A stretch of 21,310 nucleotides of DNA from CAZMFZ01 sp964565665 (GTDB lineage Bacteria; Bacteroidota; Bacteroidia; Cytophagales; UBA9547), in contig CAZMFZ010000062.1 of assembly GCA_964565665.1 (NCBI GenBank), positions 1-21,310 of the forward strand. Reading direction: 5' to 3'. The position numbers were made by a program, and so were the translations under genes. The notes under the pieces were generated by a model, which made no database searches, was not told the origin of the DNA, and saw only the letters and a program-made list of their open reading frames with translations. Shown here in pieces: positions 1 through 7,706 of this stretch (within the stretch, counting starts at the first letter, position 1; each line of letters starts with the position of its first letter).

Positions 1-103
1 CGTAAAAAATTGAAATTGTATAATACCAGCCCTTTAATAATTGATAACAAGATATGAAATTGAGTTTAACATCATAAATTAAAGTATTTTAAAACGAAGT
101 TTG

Positions 104-111
104 TAAATTTG
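104..111 (+). promoter_or_regulatory. Candidate -7 promoter element for the DUF4834 gene
   Basis: TAAATTTG matches the Bacteroidota -7 consensus TAnnTTTG exactly and lies 36 nt before the start codon at 147. No clear -33 TTG is present at the usual spacing, so this is a partial match. The rest of positions 1-146 shows no coding potential. Confidence 0.4.
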
Positions 112-146
112 TGGTTTGAGATACAAAGTAAATCACGATTTGTCAC

Positions 147-395
147 ATGTTTAAATTCATATTAATACTCATTCTTGTTGTATTCTTGGCAGGTAGACTT
201 TTCAAATTTCTATTAAAATATGCTTTCATTGGCATGGCACAAAAACACGCAGCAGGAGCTTTCAATCAAGGAAACTATAATGGTAGCCAAAATAAGAATA
301 CCAACGCATCTTCCGAAACTGCTAATTCAAAAGATAAAAAATTCCATTCGGGCAGAACTGGAGGCGATTATATCGATTATGAAGTAGTAAAATAG
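147..395 (+). CDS. DUF4834 family small membrane protein
   Basis: This 82-residue protein starts with one hydrophobic segment (about residues 3-28) followed by a short basic stretch, a polar Asn/Ser/Lys-rich linker, and a conserved-looking tail GGDYIDYEVVK. The N-terminal helix plus the G-x-Y-x-DYE-x-VK tail is what I recognise as DUF4834, a Bacteroidota-specific family of unknown function. The ATG at 147 gives the full hydrophobic segment directly and has a -7-like element upstream. The gene converges on the GlmU-like gene with only 4 bp between the two stop codons, so no separate terminator fits between them. Role unknown; probably an inner-membrane-anchored protein with a soluble tail. Confidence 0.7.
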   Translation: MFKFILILILVVFLAGRLFKFLLKYAFIGMAQKHAAGAFNQGNYNGSQNKNTNASSETANSKDKKFHSGRTGGDYIDYEVVK

Positions 396-399
396 CTTT

Positions 400-1569
400 T
401 TAGAAGTTATAGATATTTCTTAATATCTCGTAATCCTCATTTTCCATCATTACATTTCTTCGCTCCATTACTTTGGCGGCTACTTGCATTGCTTTTTCGA
501 AATCGAATTTCTGAAAGCCTTCACTTCCTCCCCACGCATAAGAAGGGATGAATTTGGGTGGAAAACCGCCTCCAAAGATATTGGCATGTACGCCCACAAC
601 TGTGCCGGTGTTAAACATGGTGTTGATGCCCGTTTTAGAATGATCGCCCATCATTAAGCCACAAAACTGACGTCCAGAATCTAAATAATCTGATGCTTGG
701 TAGCTCCATACTTTTACATTTGAATAATTATTTTTCAAATTTGAGGTATTGGAATCAGCACCCAAGTTGCACCACTCCCCTATTACTGAATTGCCTAAAA
801 AACCATCGTGAGCTTTGTTGGAATAGCCAAAAATGACAGAATTATTTATTTCGCCTCCTACTTTTGAGTAAGGTCCAATGGTGGTGTCGCCTCGCATTTT
901 CGAACCCATATTAATAACTGCCCCTTCACACAATGCAAAAGGTCCACGAATGAGACTCCCTTCCTGAATTTCTGCATTTTTACCTATATATATAGGTCCA
1001 TTTTCGGCATTTAAAACAGCCGCTTTTATTTTTGCCCCTTCTTCAATAAAAATATCGGAATCGTTGTATACAATTGTGTATTTATCTTCGATTTTCTTAG
1101 AAAGTCTTTGATTTATGTACTTAAAATCTGCCCTTATTTGCAAACCATTCATTGAAAAAATATCCCAAGTGTGCTTTATTATGGTTAATTGTTCTTGATA
1201 AAATTGAATATCTAATAGACTTGCAATGGTGTCTAATTCATCGAAAAACGGCACATAATTAACACGCGCAGCCAATAATATGCCGTCTTTCACAAGTGCT
1301 TGACCTAATGAAAGGCTGGAAATGGCATCGAAAAGTGGCTTATCAGGACAAATACTTCCATTTATCAACCAATTTTCTGCTGCAATTTTAGCTTGATATT
1401 TTTGTGATAAATAAGGCTCAGTGAGAAATGATATTTGCGCAGCAGAAATGGTATTCCACTTTTCTGTAATGGTAAAAATACCTATTCTGATTTCGGAAAT
1501 TGGGCGTGTGAAAGTAAATGGGAGTAATGATTTTTTTATGTTGCTATCGTCAAATAATATGATGTTCAT
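400..1569 (-). CDS. GlmU-like protein (NTP_transf_4 plus left-handed beta-helix)
   Basis: This is a 389-residue two-domain protein. The N-terminal region (about 1-180) resembles the divergent sugar nucleotidyltransferase family NTP_transf_4, with the typical start MNIILFDD and the FTFTRPISEIRIG stretch. The C-terminal part (about 190-340) has hexapeptide repeats of a left-handed beta-helix (PIYIGKNAEI, DTTIGPYSKV, NKAHDGFLGNSVIGEW), as in GlmU. The canonical nucleotide loop LAAGxGTRM of GlmU is absent, so a true uridylyltransferase role is not shown. Bacteroidota genomes commonly annotate such proteins as 'GlmU family' with unproven activity. It lies 61 bp downstream of the Fe-S protein gene on the same strand, probably co-transcribed, and may act in nucleotide-sugar metabolism. 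Confidence 0.75.
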   Translation of the reverse strand: MNIILFDDSNIKKSLLPFTFTRPISEIRIGIFTITEKWNTISAAQISFLTEPYLSQKYQAKIAAENWLINGSICPDKPLFDAISSLSLGQALVKDGILLAARVNYVPFFDELDTIASLLDIQFYQEQLTIIKHTWDIFSMNGLQIRADFKYINQRLSKKIEDKYTIVYNDSDIFIEEGAKIKAAVLNAENGPIYIGKNAEIQEGSLIRGPFALCEGAVINMGSKMRGDTTIGPYSKVGGEINNSVIFGYSNKAHDGFLGNSVIGEWCNLGADSNTSNLKNNYSNVKVWSYQASDYLDSGRQFCGLMMGDHSKTGINTMFNTGTVVGVHANIFGGGFPPKFIPSYAWGGSEGFQKFDFEKAMQVAAKVMERRNVMMENEDYEILRNIYNF

Positions 1570-1630
1570 AAAAAAGAATTGGAAAAAATTATATGATTTT
1601 AGGTAATTGTTTAAATAAGAAATTCATTTT

Positions 1631-2410
1631 TCAAATCATAGCATCAGCCACATATTCAGCTACATCCAATACTTTTATTTCAGCTTCTTTTTCTTTGTTT
1701 TTAACCCCATCGCTCATCATTACCATGCAAAACGGGCATGCAGTGACTATATATTCAGCTCCTGTTCCCAATGCTTCTTCTGTTCGTTCAATATTAATAT
1801 CCTTACTGCCTTTTTCTGGTTCTTTAAACATTTGTCCGCCCCCTGCCCCACAACAAAGTCCGTTCTGCTTGCTACGTTTCATCTCTACCAATTCGGCATC
1901 AAGTTGGCTCAATATTTCCCTAGGAGCTTGGTATATATTGTTTGCTCTGCCCAAATAACAAGAATCGTGGTAGGTAATTTTCTTGCCTTTGAATTCGCCA
2001 CCGCCTTGCAATTTAAGTTTGCCTTCCTGAATTAGCTGGTTAATCAATTCGGTATGGTGAATTACTTCATAGCTTCCGCCTAATGCAGGATATTCATTTT
2101 TAATAGTATTGAAACAATGCGGACAAGCGGTTACTATTTTCTTAATTTCATAGCCATTAAGGACTTGAATATTCTGAATGGCTTGCATTTGGAATAGAAA
2201 TTCATTTCCTGCCCTACGAGCTGGATCGCCCGTGCAGCTTTCTTCCGTTCCCAATACTGCATAATTAATTTGCAGATGGTTTAATATTTTACAGATTGAT
2301 ACTGTTACCTTTTTATAGCGTTCATCGAACGAACCGGCACAACCTACCCAAAATAAAATATCGGGCGATTTGCCTTGTGAAATTAATTCAGAAACCAAAG
2401 GAACATTCAT
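1631..2410 (-). CDS. (Fe-S)-binding CCG-domain protein, heterodisulfide reductase / glycolate oxidase subunit type
   Basis: This 259-residue protein carries two cysteine-rich CCG domains. The first has C24 (WVGCAGS), C59 (ESCTGD) and C96/C99 (TACPHC). The second has C151 (YHDSCYLGR), C186/C187 (GLCCGAGGG) and C225/C228 (TACPFC). These motifs match the HdrB/GlpC/GlcF cluster-binding region, which holds non-cubane or [4Fe-4S] clusters in electron-transfer enzymes. The first domain has a single Cys at its opening motif, as in many short Bacteroidota homologues. There is no N-terminal ferredoxin domain, so a partner Fe-S protein is probably encoded elsewhere; none is visible here. The ATG start gives the family's usual length. 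It is transcribed away from the HD gene and toward the GlmU-like gene. Confidence 0.85.
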   Translation of the reverse strand: MNVPLVSELISQGKSPDILFWVGCAGSFDERYKKVTVSICKILNHLQINYAVLGTEESCTGDPARRAGNEFLFQMQAIQNIQVLNGYEIKKIVTACPHCFNTIKNEYPALGGSYEVIHHTELINQLIQEGKLKLQGGGEFKGKKITYHDSCYLGRANNIYQAPREILSQLDAELVEMKRSKQNGLCCGAGGGQMFKEPEKGSKDINIERTEEALGTGAEYIVTACPFCMVMMSDGVKNKEKEAEIKVLDVAEYVADAMI

Positions 2411-2587
2411 ATAGTAAAGCCCCGCCCCGAAGGAATATTTAGTTTATGCTACATTTTTGGGGTGTGTGCAGCAAATAGGTATTGAAAGATTTGATACGCG
2501 GTAAATGCATTTCGGTTATTTTACTTTTAGCACCTAAAAAGCTTTTTGAAATTCTACTGCAAGTTTAACCTATTCTTTTACTTTACT

Positions 2588-2618
2588 TTTGTTTTCTATG
2601 CTTATCATTCTATTTTTG
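2588..2618 (+). promoter_or_regulatory. Promoter of the HD-lpxD-lpxC/fabZ-lpxA operon
   Basis: TTTG at 2588-2591, then 19 bp, then TATTTTTG at 2611-2618. This fits the Bacteroidota -33/-7 consensus (TTTG ... TAnnTTTG). Transcription would start near 2625, leaving a leader of roughly 15 nt before the ATG at 2640. A second -7-like match, TACTTTTG, lies at 2584-2591. The rest of the 229-bp divergent region (2411-2639) shows nothing else I can name. Confidence 0.6.
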
Positions 2619-2639
2619 CTTACGCCAACCTAGTTCGGA

Positions 2640-3878
2640 ATGAATAAAAACAAAATTCTCAACGACCCAATTTACGGGTTCATAACTATTTATTCTGAGC
2701 TTATTTTTGATGTAATCGAACACCCGTATTTCCAAAGGCTTCGCAGAATAAAGCAGCTGGGACTAACCGATTTGGTATATCCAGGAGCTAACCATACCCG
2801 ATTTCATCACGCCATTGGCTGTATGCACTTGATGGAGAAAGCATTAGAATCGCTCCGAAATAAAGGCTATCGCATTTCTGATTATGAATTTGAATCTACT
2901 CTTGTAGCAATACTTTTGCATGATATTGGGCATGGGCCATTTTCGCACGTGCTTGAAAATACACTGCTGCAAAAAGTAAACCATGAGGCAATCTCTCTCT
3001 TATTTATAGAAAAGCTAAATGAAGAATTTGACGGTGACTTGAATTTGGCAATAGAAATATTTCAAGGTGTGTATGAACGACCGTTTTTTCATCAGTTGGT
3101 TTCCAGCCAATTGGATATAGACAGAATGGATTACCTAAACCGCGATTCATTTTTTACAGGCGTTACCGAGGGCTTGGTAAGTGCCGATAGGCTTATTAAA
3201 ATGCTTGAAATTGTAAATGATGAAATTGTAATAGCTGAGAAAGGCATATACAGTGTAGAAAATTTCCTAAATTCTCGTAGGCTAATGTATTGGCAGGTGT
3301 ATTTGCACAAAACTACTATCTGTGCCGAAGAAATGCTCATTCAAATTGTAAAAAGAGCCAAGTTTCTAATTCAAAGAGGTGATATTATTTACACTACTTC
3401 AGCTTTGCAGCTATTTTTTAAAAATAATTTTACTTTGGAAGATTTTCAATCAAAACCTGAGCTATTAGAAACATTTGGCAAACTCGATGATTATGACATT
3501 TGGAGCGGTATAAAAGCTTGGATGGATAGCCAGGATCATATTTTGCAATTACTTTGTAATATGCTTATGGATAGAAGGTTATTTAAAATTTTGCTATTTA
3601 AAGAAGAAATAGGAAGCTTGTTTTTGGAAGACATTGAAGCAAAAATTTGCCAGCAATATTCAGTTTCGCATGAAGATTTGCCATATTTGAGAGTGAAAGG
3701 CATGTTGAGCAACTATGGCTACATTGCCTCTGGCAAGCGAATCAAAATTTTAAAGAAAAATGGTGAAATTGTAGATATTTCCGATGCCTCAGACCTACCC
3801 AACATTAAGGCCATAAGTGAAGTTGTAAAGAAATACTATCTTTGCATTCCTGATTTAACAATTGAACATAAAAAATAA
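2640..3878 (+). CDS. HD domain phosphohydrolase (dNTPase-like)
   Basis: This 412-residue protein has the HD metal-dependent phosphohydrolase motifs of the dGTPase/YwfO group. H57 lies in TRFHHAIG, H94-D95 in LLHDIGHGPFSH, and D161 in LDIDRMDYL; together these form the H...HD...D metal site. The start MNKNKILNDPIYGFI is typical of Bacteroidota members, which open with 'ndPvyGfi'. The substrate cannot be read from sequence; dNTP or nucleotide hydrolysis is the family expectation. Its stop codon is immediately followed by the lpxD start codon with no gap, so it is the first gene of the lipid A operon and probably translationally coupled to lpxD. No truncation is seen. Confidence 0.85.
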   Translation: MNKNKILNDPIYGFITIYSELIFDVIEHPYFQRLRRIKQLGLTDLVYPGANHTRFHHAIGCMHLMEKALESLRNKGYRISDYEFESTLVAILLHDIGHGPFSHVLENTLLQKVNHEAISLLFIEKLNEEFDGDLNLAIEIFQGVYERPFFHQLVSSQLDIDRMDYLNRDSFFTGVTEGLVSADRLIKMLEIVNDEIVIAEKGIYSVENFLNSRRLMYWQVYLHKTTICAEEMLIQIVKRAKFLIQRGDIIYTTSALQLFFKNNFTLEDFQSKPELLETFGKLDDYDIWSGIKAWMDSQDHILQLLCNMLMDRRLFKILLFKEEIGSLFLEDIEAKICQQYSVSHEDLPYLRVKGMLSNYGYIASGKRIKILKKNGEIVDISDASDLPNIKAISEVVKKYYLCIPDLTIEHKK

Positions 3879-4928
3879 ATGGAATTTACTGTTGAACAAA
3901 TTGCTCAAATCTTAGGCGGAAAGGTAGTGGGCGATGGAAACAGAAAAGTAAACAATTTGGCAAAAATTCAGGAAGGCGTGGAAGGCTCTATTACTTTCTT
4001 ATCTAACCCCAAATACGAAAATTTTATATACACAACCCAAGCCTCTGCTGCAATTGTAAGCAAAAGCTTTGAGGCAAAACAATATCTAACCACTACATTA
4101 GTATTGGTAGACGACCCATACACAAGCTTCACCATTTTACTTGAAGAGTATCACAAACTGATGACCTTCAGAAAATCTGGAGTTGAAAATCCAAGTTTCA
4201 TAGGGGGAAATTCTACTACAGGTGAAAATATTTACAGAGGTGCTTTCTCCTATATTGGCGAAGATTGCAAAATCGGAAACAATGTAAAAATATATCCCCA
4301 AGTATATATTGGCGATAATGTAGTGATTGGCAACAATACCATTATTTATTCTGGCGTAAAAATATATGGCGATACCAAGATTGGTAATTTCTGTACCATT
4401 CAGGCTGGTTCGGTGATTGGTAGTGATGGCTTTGGCTTCGCTCCCCAGCCTGATGGCAGCTACAAAACCATTCCGCAAGTTGGCAATGTAATTGTTGAAG
4501 ACCATGTAGATATTGGTGCTAATACTGTAATCGACTGTGCGACAATGGGTTCGACAATTATTAAAAAAGGTGCAAAACTCGACAACCTGATTCAAGTAGC
4601 TCACAATGTAGAAATCGGTAGCAATACCGTAATGGCAGCCCAATCAGGCGTATCAGGCTCGTCTAAAATTGGTGATAGTTGCATTATTGCGGGGCAAGTT
4701 GGTATTGTAGGGCACATAGAAATTGCCAACAATACAACTGTAGCGGCTCAATCAGGGGTAACTAAAACTTATACAACCGAGGGCCTAAAGCTACTTGGCA
4801 GCCCTGCTTTCGAGCTCAAACAAAGTCTAAAATCATACACAGTTTTTAAGAAACTTCCCGATTTGCTGAGGCGAATAGAAGAATTGGAAGAAAAAGTTTT
4901 ACATTTGCTTCCCGTTGAACAAAATTAA
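3879..4928 (+). CDS. lpxD: UDP-3-O-(3-hydroxyacyl)glucosamine N-acyltransferase LpxD
   Basis: LpxD performs the third step of lipid A synthesis in the cytoplasm, adding a 3-hydroxyacyl chain to the 2-amino group of UDP-3-O-acyl-glucosamine from acyl-ACP. The 349-residue protein has the N-terminal uridine-binding LpxD domain (about 1-100; GSITFLSNPKY is characteristic), then a long run of hexapeptide repeats forming a left-handed beta-helix (about 110-300), then a C-terminal helical segment (about 315-349). The probable catalytic histidine is H242 in QVAHNVEIG, equivalent to E. coli H239. The SDGFGFAP motif is also typical. Length and gene order (lpxD, lpxC-fabZ, lpxA) are as expected for Bacteroidota. 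Confidence 0.97.
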   Translation: MEFTVEQIAQILGGKVVGDGNRKVNNLAKIQEGVEGSITFLSNPKYENFIYTTQASAAIVSKSFEAKQYLTTTLVLVDDPYTSFTILLEEYHKLMTFRKSGVENPSFIGGNSTTGENIYRGAFSYIGEDCKIGNNVKIYPQVYIGDNVVIGNNTIIYSGVKIYGDTKIGNFCTIQAGSVIGSDGFGFAPQPDGSYKTIPQVGNVIVEDHVDIGANTVIDCATMGSTIIKKGAKLDNLIQVAHNVEIGSNTVMAAQSGVSGSSKIGDSCIIAGQVGIVGHIEIANNTTVAAQSGVTKTYTTEGLKLLGSPAFELKQSLKSYTVFKKLPDLLRRIEELEEKVLHLLPVEQN

Positions 4929-4949
4929 GCAGAGAATAGCAATTAAGAA

Positions 4950-6347
4950 GTGAATAACAAACAACAGACGCTTAAAAATAGCTTTACCATATCAGGTGTT
5001 GGTCTTCATACTGGTGCCAATTGCAACATGACCTTTGTGCCTCAGGAAGTAAACTTTGGCATAAAATTTCAAAGAGTAGATTTAGCAGGTCAGCCGATTG
5101 TAGAAGCCGATTGTGATTTTGTGGTTGATGTTTCGCGCGGTACTACTATTGAAAAAAATGGAGCTCGTGTAAATACCGTTGAGCATACCCTGGCATCGCT
5201 CACTGGGATGGAAATTGACAATGTGCTTATTCAATTAGACGGTCCTGAGCCGCCTATAATGGACGGTAGTTCAAAAATGTTTGTCGATGCCATTTCAGAT
5301 GTAGGCGTATTTGAGCAAAATGCACTTAAAAACTTTTTTGTTGTTCCTGAAAATATCCGCTATGTAGACGAAGCTCGCAAAGTGGAAATTGCTGCCCTTC
5401 CTCTTGATGACTACAGGGTTACTGTAATGGTAGATTACAATTCTCCCGTTTTAGGCAGTCAACACGCCTCAATTACAGACATTAAACAATTCCCCAAAGA
5501 AATAGCTGCCTGTCGTACTTTTTGTTTTTTGCATGAACTGGAAATGCTCAAAGCAAATAATTTGATAAAAGGCGGAGATTTGAACAATGCCATAGTAATA
5601 GTAGATCGCATTGTAAATGATGATGAGCTAGATCATTTGGCAAGCTTATTTAACAAACAAAAGGTAGAAGTAAATAAGGAGGGCATACTCAATAATGTTG
5701 AATTAAGATATAACAATGAACCCGCAAGACACAAGTTGCTGGATGTAATAGGTGATTTGACTTTGGTAGGCCGCCCCATAAAAGCCCAAATATTAGCGGC
5801 TCGTCCCGGCCATGCAGCCAATGTGGCATTTGCTAAAAAGCTGAAAAAGCTGATGAAACAAACCGCAAAAAGCATAGCTCCGGTATACGACCCCACTATG
5901 CCTCCGGTATATGATGTAAAACAAGTGTACAATATTCTGCCTCACAGCTATCCTTTCAAAATGATTGATAAAATCATTCACTTAGAGGAAACTTTGGTAG
6001 TTGGTGTGAAAAATGTAACGATAAATGAGCCTTTTTTCAGTGGGCATTTCAATGACAATCCTGTTTTTCCAGGTGTATTTCAAATTGAAGGAATGGCACA
6101 GACAGGAGGCGTGTTGGCACTGGAAACGGTAGACGACCCGCAAAACTATTGGGCATATTTTCTAGCTGTTGAAAATTGCAGGTTTAGAAGAATGATAGTG
6201 CCGGGCGACACCATCGTTTATAAATGTGAACTGATAGCTCCCATTAAAAGAGGAATAATAAAAATGCAAGGTCAAGCTTTTGTGGCCGGAGAATTGGCTT
6301 GTGAAGCCGTAATGACAGCAAGTATAGTAAGGAAACCTGGAGTATGA
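4950..6347 (+). CDS. lpxC/fabZ: Bifunctional LpxC deacetylase / FabZ dehydratase fusion
   Basis: This 465-residue fusion joins two enzymes. Residues 1-310 are LpxC, the zinc-dependent UDP-3-O-acyl-GlcNAc deacetylase and committed step of lipid A synthesis. Zinc ligands are visible: H79 in NTVEHTLASL, and H261 and D265 in ARHKLLD; H288 in RPGH is the likely catalytic base region. Residues about 320-465 are FabZ, the 3-hydroxyacyl-ACP dehydratase of fatty acid elongation, with catalytic H366 (SGHFNDNPVFPG) and E380 (QIEGMAQ) 14 residues apart as in FabZ. The fusion is characteristic of Bacteroidota and links competing uses of 3-hydroxyacyl-ACP. The start is GTG at 4950, 21 bp after lpxD. Its stop overlaps the lpxA start in ATGA. 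Confidence 0.97.
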   Translation: MNNKQQTLKNSFTISGVGLHTGANCNMTFVPQEVNFGIKFQRVDLAGQPIVEADCDFVVDVSRGTTIEKNGARVNTVEHTLASLTGMEIDNVLIQLDGPEPPIMDGSSKMFVDAISDVGVFEQNALKNFFVVPENIRYVDEARKVEIAALPLDDYRVTVMVDYNSPVLGSQHASITDIKQFPKEIAACRTFCFLHELEMLKANNLIKGGDLNNAIVIVDRIVNDDELDHLASLFNKQKVEVNKEGILNNVELRYNNEPARHKLLDVIGDLTLVGRPIKAQILAARPGHAANVAFAKKLKKLMKQTAKSIAPVYDPTMPPVYDVKQVYNILPHSYPFKMIDKIIHLEETLVVGVKNVTINEPFFSGHFNDNPVFPGVFQIEGMAQTGGVLALETVDDPQNYWAYFLAVENCRFRRMIVPGDTIVYKCELIAPIKRGIIKMQGQAFVAGELACEAVMTASIVRKPGV

Positions 6348-7153
6348 TTCACCCATTAGCATATGTACACCCTGAGGCCAAAATAGCCAACAACGTGGTG
6401 ATTGAACCTTTTGCCTATGTTTCAAGAGATGTTGAAATAGGTGAAGGCACTTGGATTGGCCCTAACAGCACCATTTTTGATGGTGCCAGAATAGGCAAAA
6501 ATGTAAAAATATTCAATGGAGCTTCTGTATCGGCTGTACCTCAAGATTTGAAATACAAAGGTGAGGCTACGCTTACTCGTATTGGCGACAATACTGTGGT
6601 GCGAGAAGGTGTAACATTGAATAAAGGCACTACAGCCAACAATGAAACCTCTATTGGTGCAAATTGCCTCATTATGGCTTATGTGCATGTGGCTCATGAT
6701 TGTATTATTGGCAATAATTGTATCATAGTAAACAATGTGCAACTTGCTGGACATATAACTATTGACGATTGGGCAATGATAGGAGGTACCTCTGCCATTC
6801 AACAATTTGTACGAATCGGAGCTCATTCGTTCGTAACTGGAGGTGCTTTGGTACGAAAAGATGTGCCACCTTTTACCAAAGCTGCACGGGAACCACTTAG
6901 CTATTGTGGGGTAAATTCAATTGGGCTTCGTAGAAGAGGATTTACCAATGAGCAAATAAATGATATTGCCGAGATATATAGAACTTTATATTTAAGAGGC
7001 TTCAACAATGCCCAAGCATTAGATAAAATTGAATTGGAGATGAATCCTTCAAAAGAAAGAGATGAAATAGTGAATTTTATTCGCAGCTCAACAAAAGGGA
7101 TACTAAGAGGACCAGACTTGCGAACCAGCTCGCAAAATGTAGAAGAAGATTAA
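6344..7153 (+). CDS. lpxA: UDP-N-acetylglucosamine O-acyltransferase LpxA
   Basis: LpxA performs the first step of lipid A synthesis, moving a 3-hydroxyacyl chain from ACP to the 3-OH of UDP-GlcNAc. The 269-residue length is normal. The N-terminal two-thirds are hexapeptide repeats of the left-handed beta-helix, starting with the typical MIHPLAYVHPEAKI. The catalytic histidine is H118 in VHVAHDCIIGNN, equivalent to E. coli H125. The C-terminal helical domain begins near residue 190 (SIGLRRRGF). The start ATG overlaps the lpxC-fabZ stop by 4 bp, implying translational coupling. The gene ends just before a strong terminator, so it closes the operon. Confidence 0.97.
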   Translation: MIHPLAYVHPEAKIANNVVIEPFAYVSRDVEIGEGTWIGPNSTIFDGARIGKNVKIFNGASVSAVPQDLKYKGEATLTRIGDNTVVREGVTLNKGTTANNETSIGANCLIMAYVHVAHDCIIGNNCIIVNNVQLAGHITIDDWAMIGGTSAIQQFVRIGAHSFVTGGALVRKDVPPFTKAAREPLSYCGVNSIGLRRRGFTNEQINDIAEIYRTLYLRGFNNAQALDKIELEMNPSKERDEIVNFIRSSTKGILRGPDLRTSSQNVEED

Positions 7154-7159
7154 ATAATA

Positions 7160-7186
7160 AAACCTGTCAGAAATGACAGGTTTTTT
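7160..7186 (+). terminator. Rho-independent terminator of the lpx operon
   Basis: A perfect 10-bp stem, AAACCTGTCA (7160-7169) pairing with TGACAGGTTT (7174-7183), closes on a GAAA tetraloop and runs into a T tract (7181-7186). It starts 7 nt after the lpxA stop codon. Confidence 0.93.
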
Positions 7187-7247
7187 CTTTGGAATCCGTT
7201 TTTGATTTTCTAGCTAAGAAATTGAAGTTAAAACTGAAAAACTATTC

Positions 7248-7255
7248 TAATTTTG
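7248..7255 (+). promoter_or_regulatory. Candidate -7 element for the DUF5618 gene
   Basis: TAATTTTG matches TAnnTTTG and lies 20 nt before the ATG at 7276. An ATTG at 7221-7224 could be a weak -33 element (spacing 23, long). Lying directly after the lpx terminator, it fits a new transcription unit and supports the ATG at 7276 over a TTG at 7189. Confidence 0.45.
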
Positions 7256-7275
7256 TTAAATACAATCTCATAAAA

Positions 7276-7659
7276 ATGGACAACATAAAAGAAGCTTATC
7301 GCTACCTCAACAATGCCAAAGATATTTTAAGCACCAAAGCAGAAAAGCAAGACGGATTTTATCAGGACAAAAAATATGTCCGTTTGGCCGGCCACGCAGC
7401 TTATATGGCGGTGTTGGTGGCTTTAGATGAATTGCTAGGCAAAGAGACAAAAGGCAGAAAAAGTGCAAAGTGGTATGAAGAGCAGTTGACTAAGCTAGAT
7501 AAAAAAGCACTGAATTTATTCAATTATGCTTACGACACTTTGCACTTGGCAATGGCTTACGATGGCAACCAAGATGCAGGTGTATCGCAAGCAGGGCTAA
7601 ATACTGCCGAGCGAATCATCAGCTGGGTAGAAACCAAACTTGAACTGCAGGCAGCTTAA
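7276..7659 (+). CDS. DUF5618 family protein
   Basis: This 127-residue soluble, helical protein opens MDNIKEAYRYLNNAKDIL and contains YVRLAGHAAYMAVLVALDELLG, KGRKS and NYAYDTLHLAMAYDG, the pattern I recognise as DUF5618. The family is small, frequent in Bacteroidota, of unknown function and possibly related to HEPN-like helical bundles; that relation is my inference. The open frame runs upstream to a TTG at 7189, but that codon lies in the terminator T-tract region before the promoter-like element at 7248, and the extra residues look non-conserved. The ATG at 7276 is therefore preferred. The ABC ATPase gene follows 47 bp downstream. Confidence 0.75.
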   Translation: MDNIKEAYRYLNNAKDILSTKAEKQDGFYQDKKYVRLAGHAAYMAVLVALDELLGKETKGRKSAKWYEEQLTKLDKKALNLFNYAYDTLHLAMAYDGNQDAGVSQAGLNTAERIISWVETKLELQAA

Positions 7660-7706
7660 TCCCTGCTTTCTAGTATTTAAATTAGTGAGTACACTCATTA
7701 GTAATC

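Noticed and set aside
1593..1958. Open plus-strand frame overlapping the Fe-S protein gene
   Set aside because: It lies antisense to two conserved CCG cysteine motifs, whose coding sense is clear, and resembles no family.
4137..4643. Open minus-strand frame of 168 codons inside lpxD
   Set aside because: It is antisense to the hexapeptide repeats of lpxD; the periodic sequence leaves the opposite strand open by chance.
7189..7275. N-terminal extension of the DUF5618 gene from a TTG codon
   Set aside because: It begins just after the terminator T tract and upstream of the -7 element at 7248. The ATG at 7276 fits the family start.
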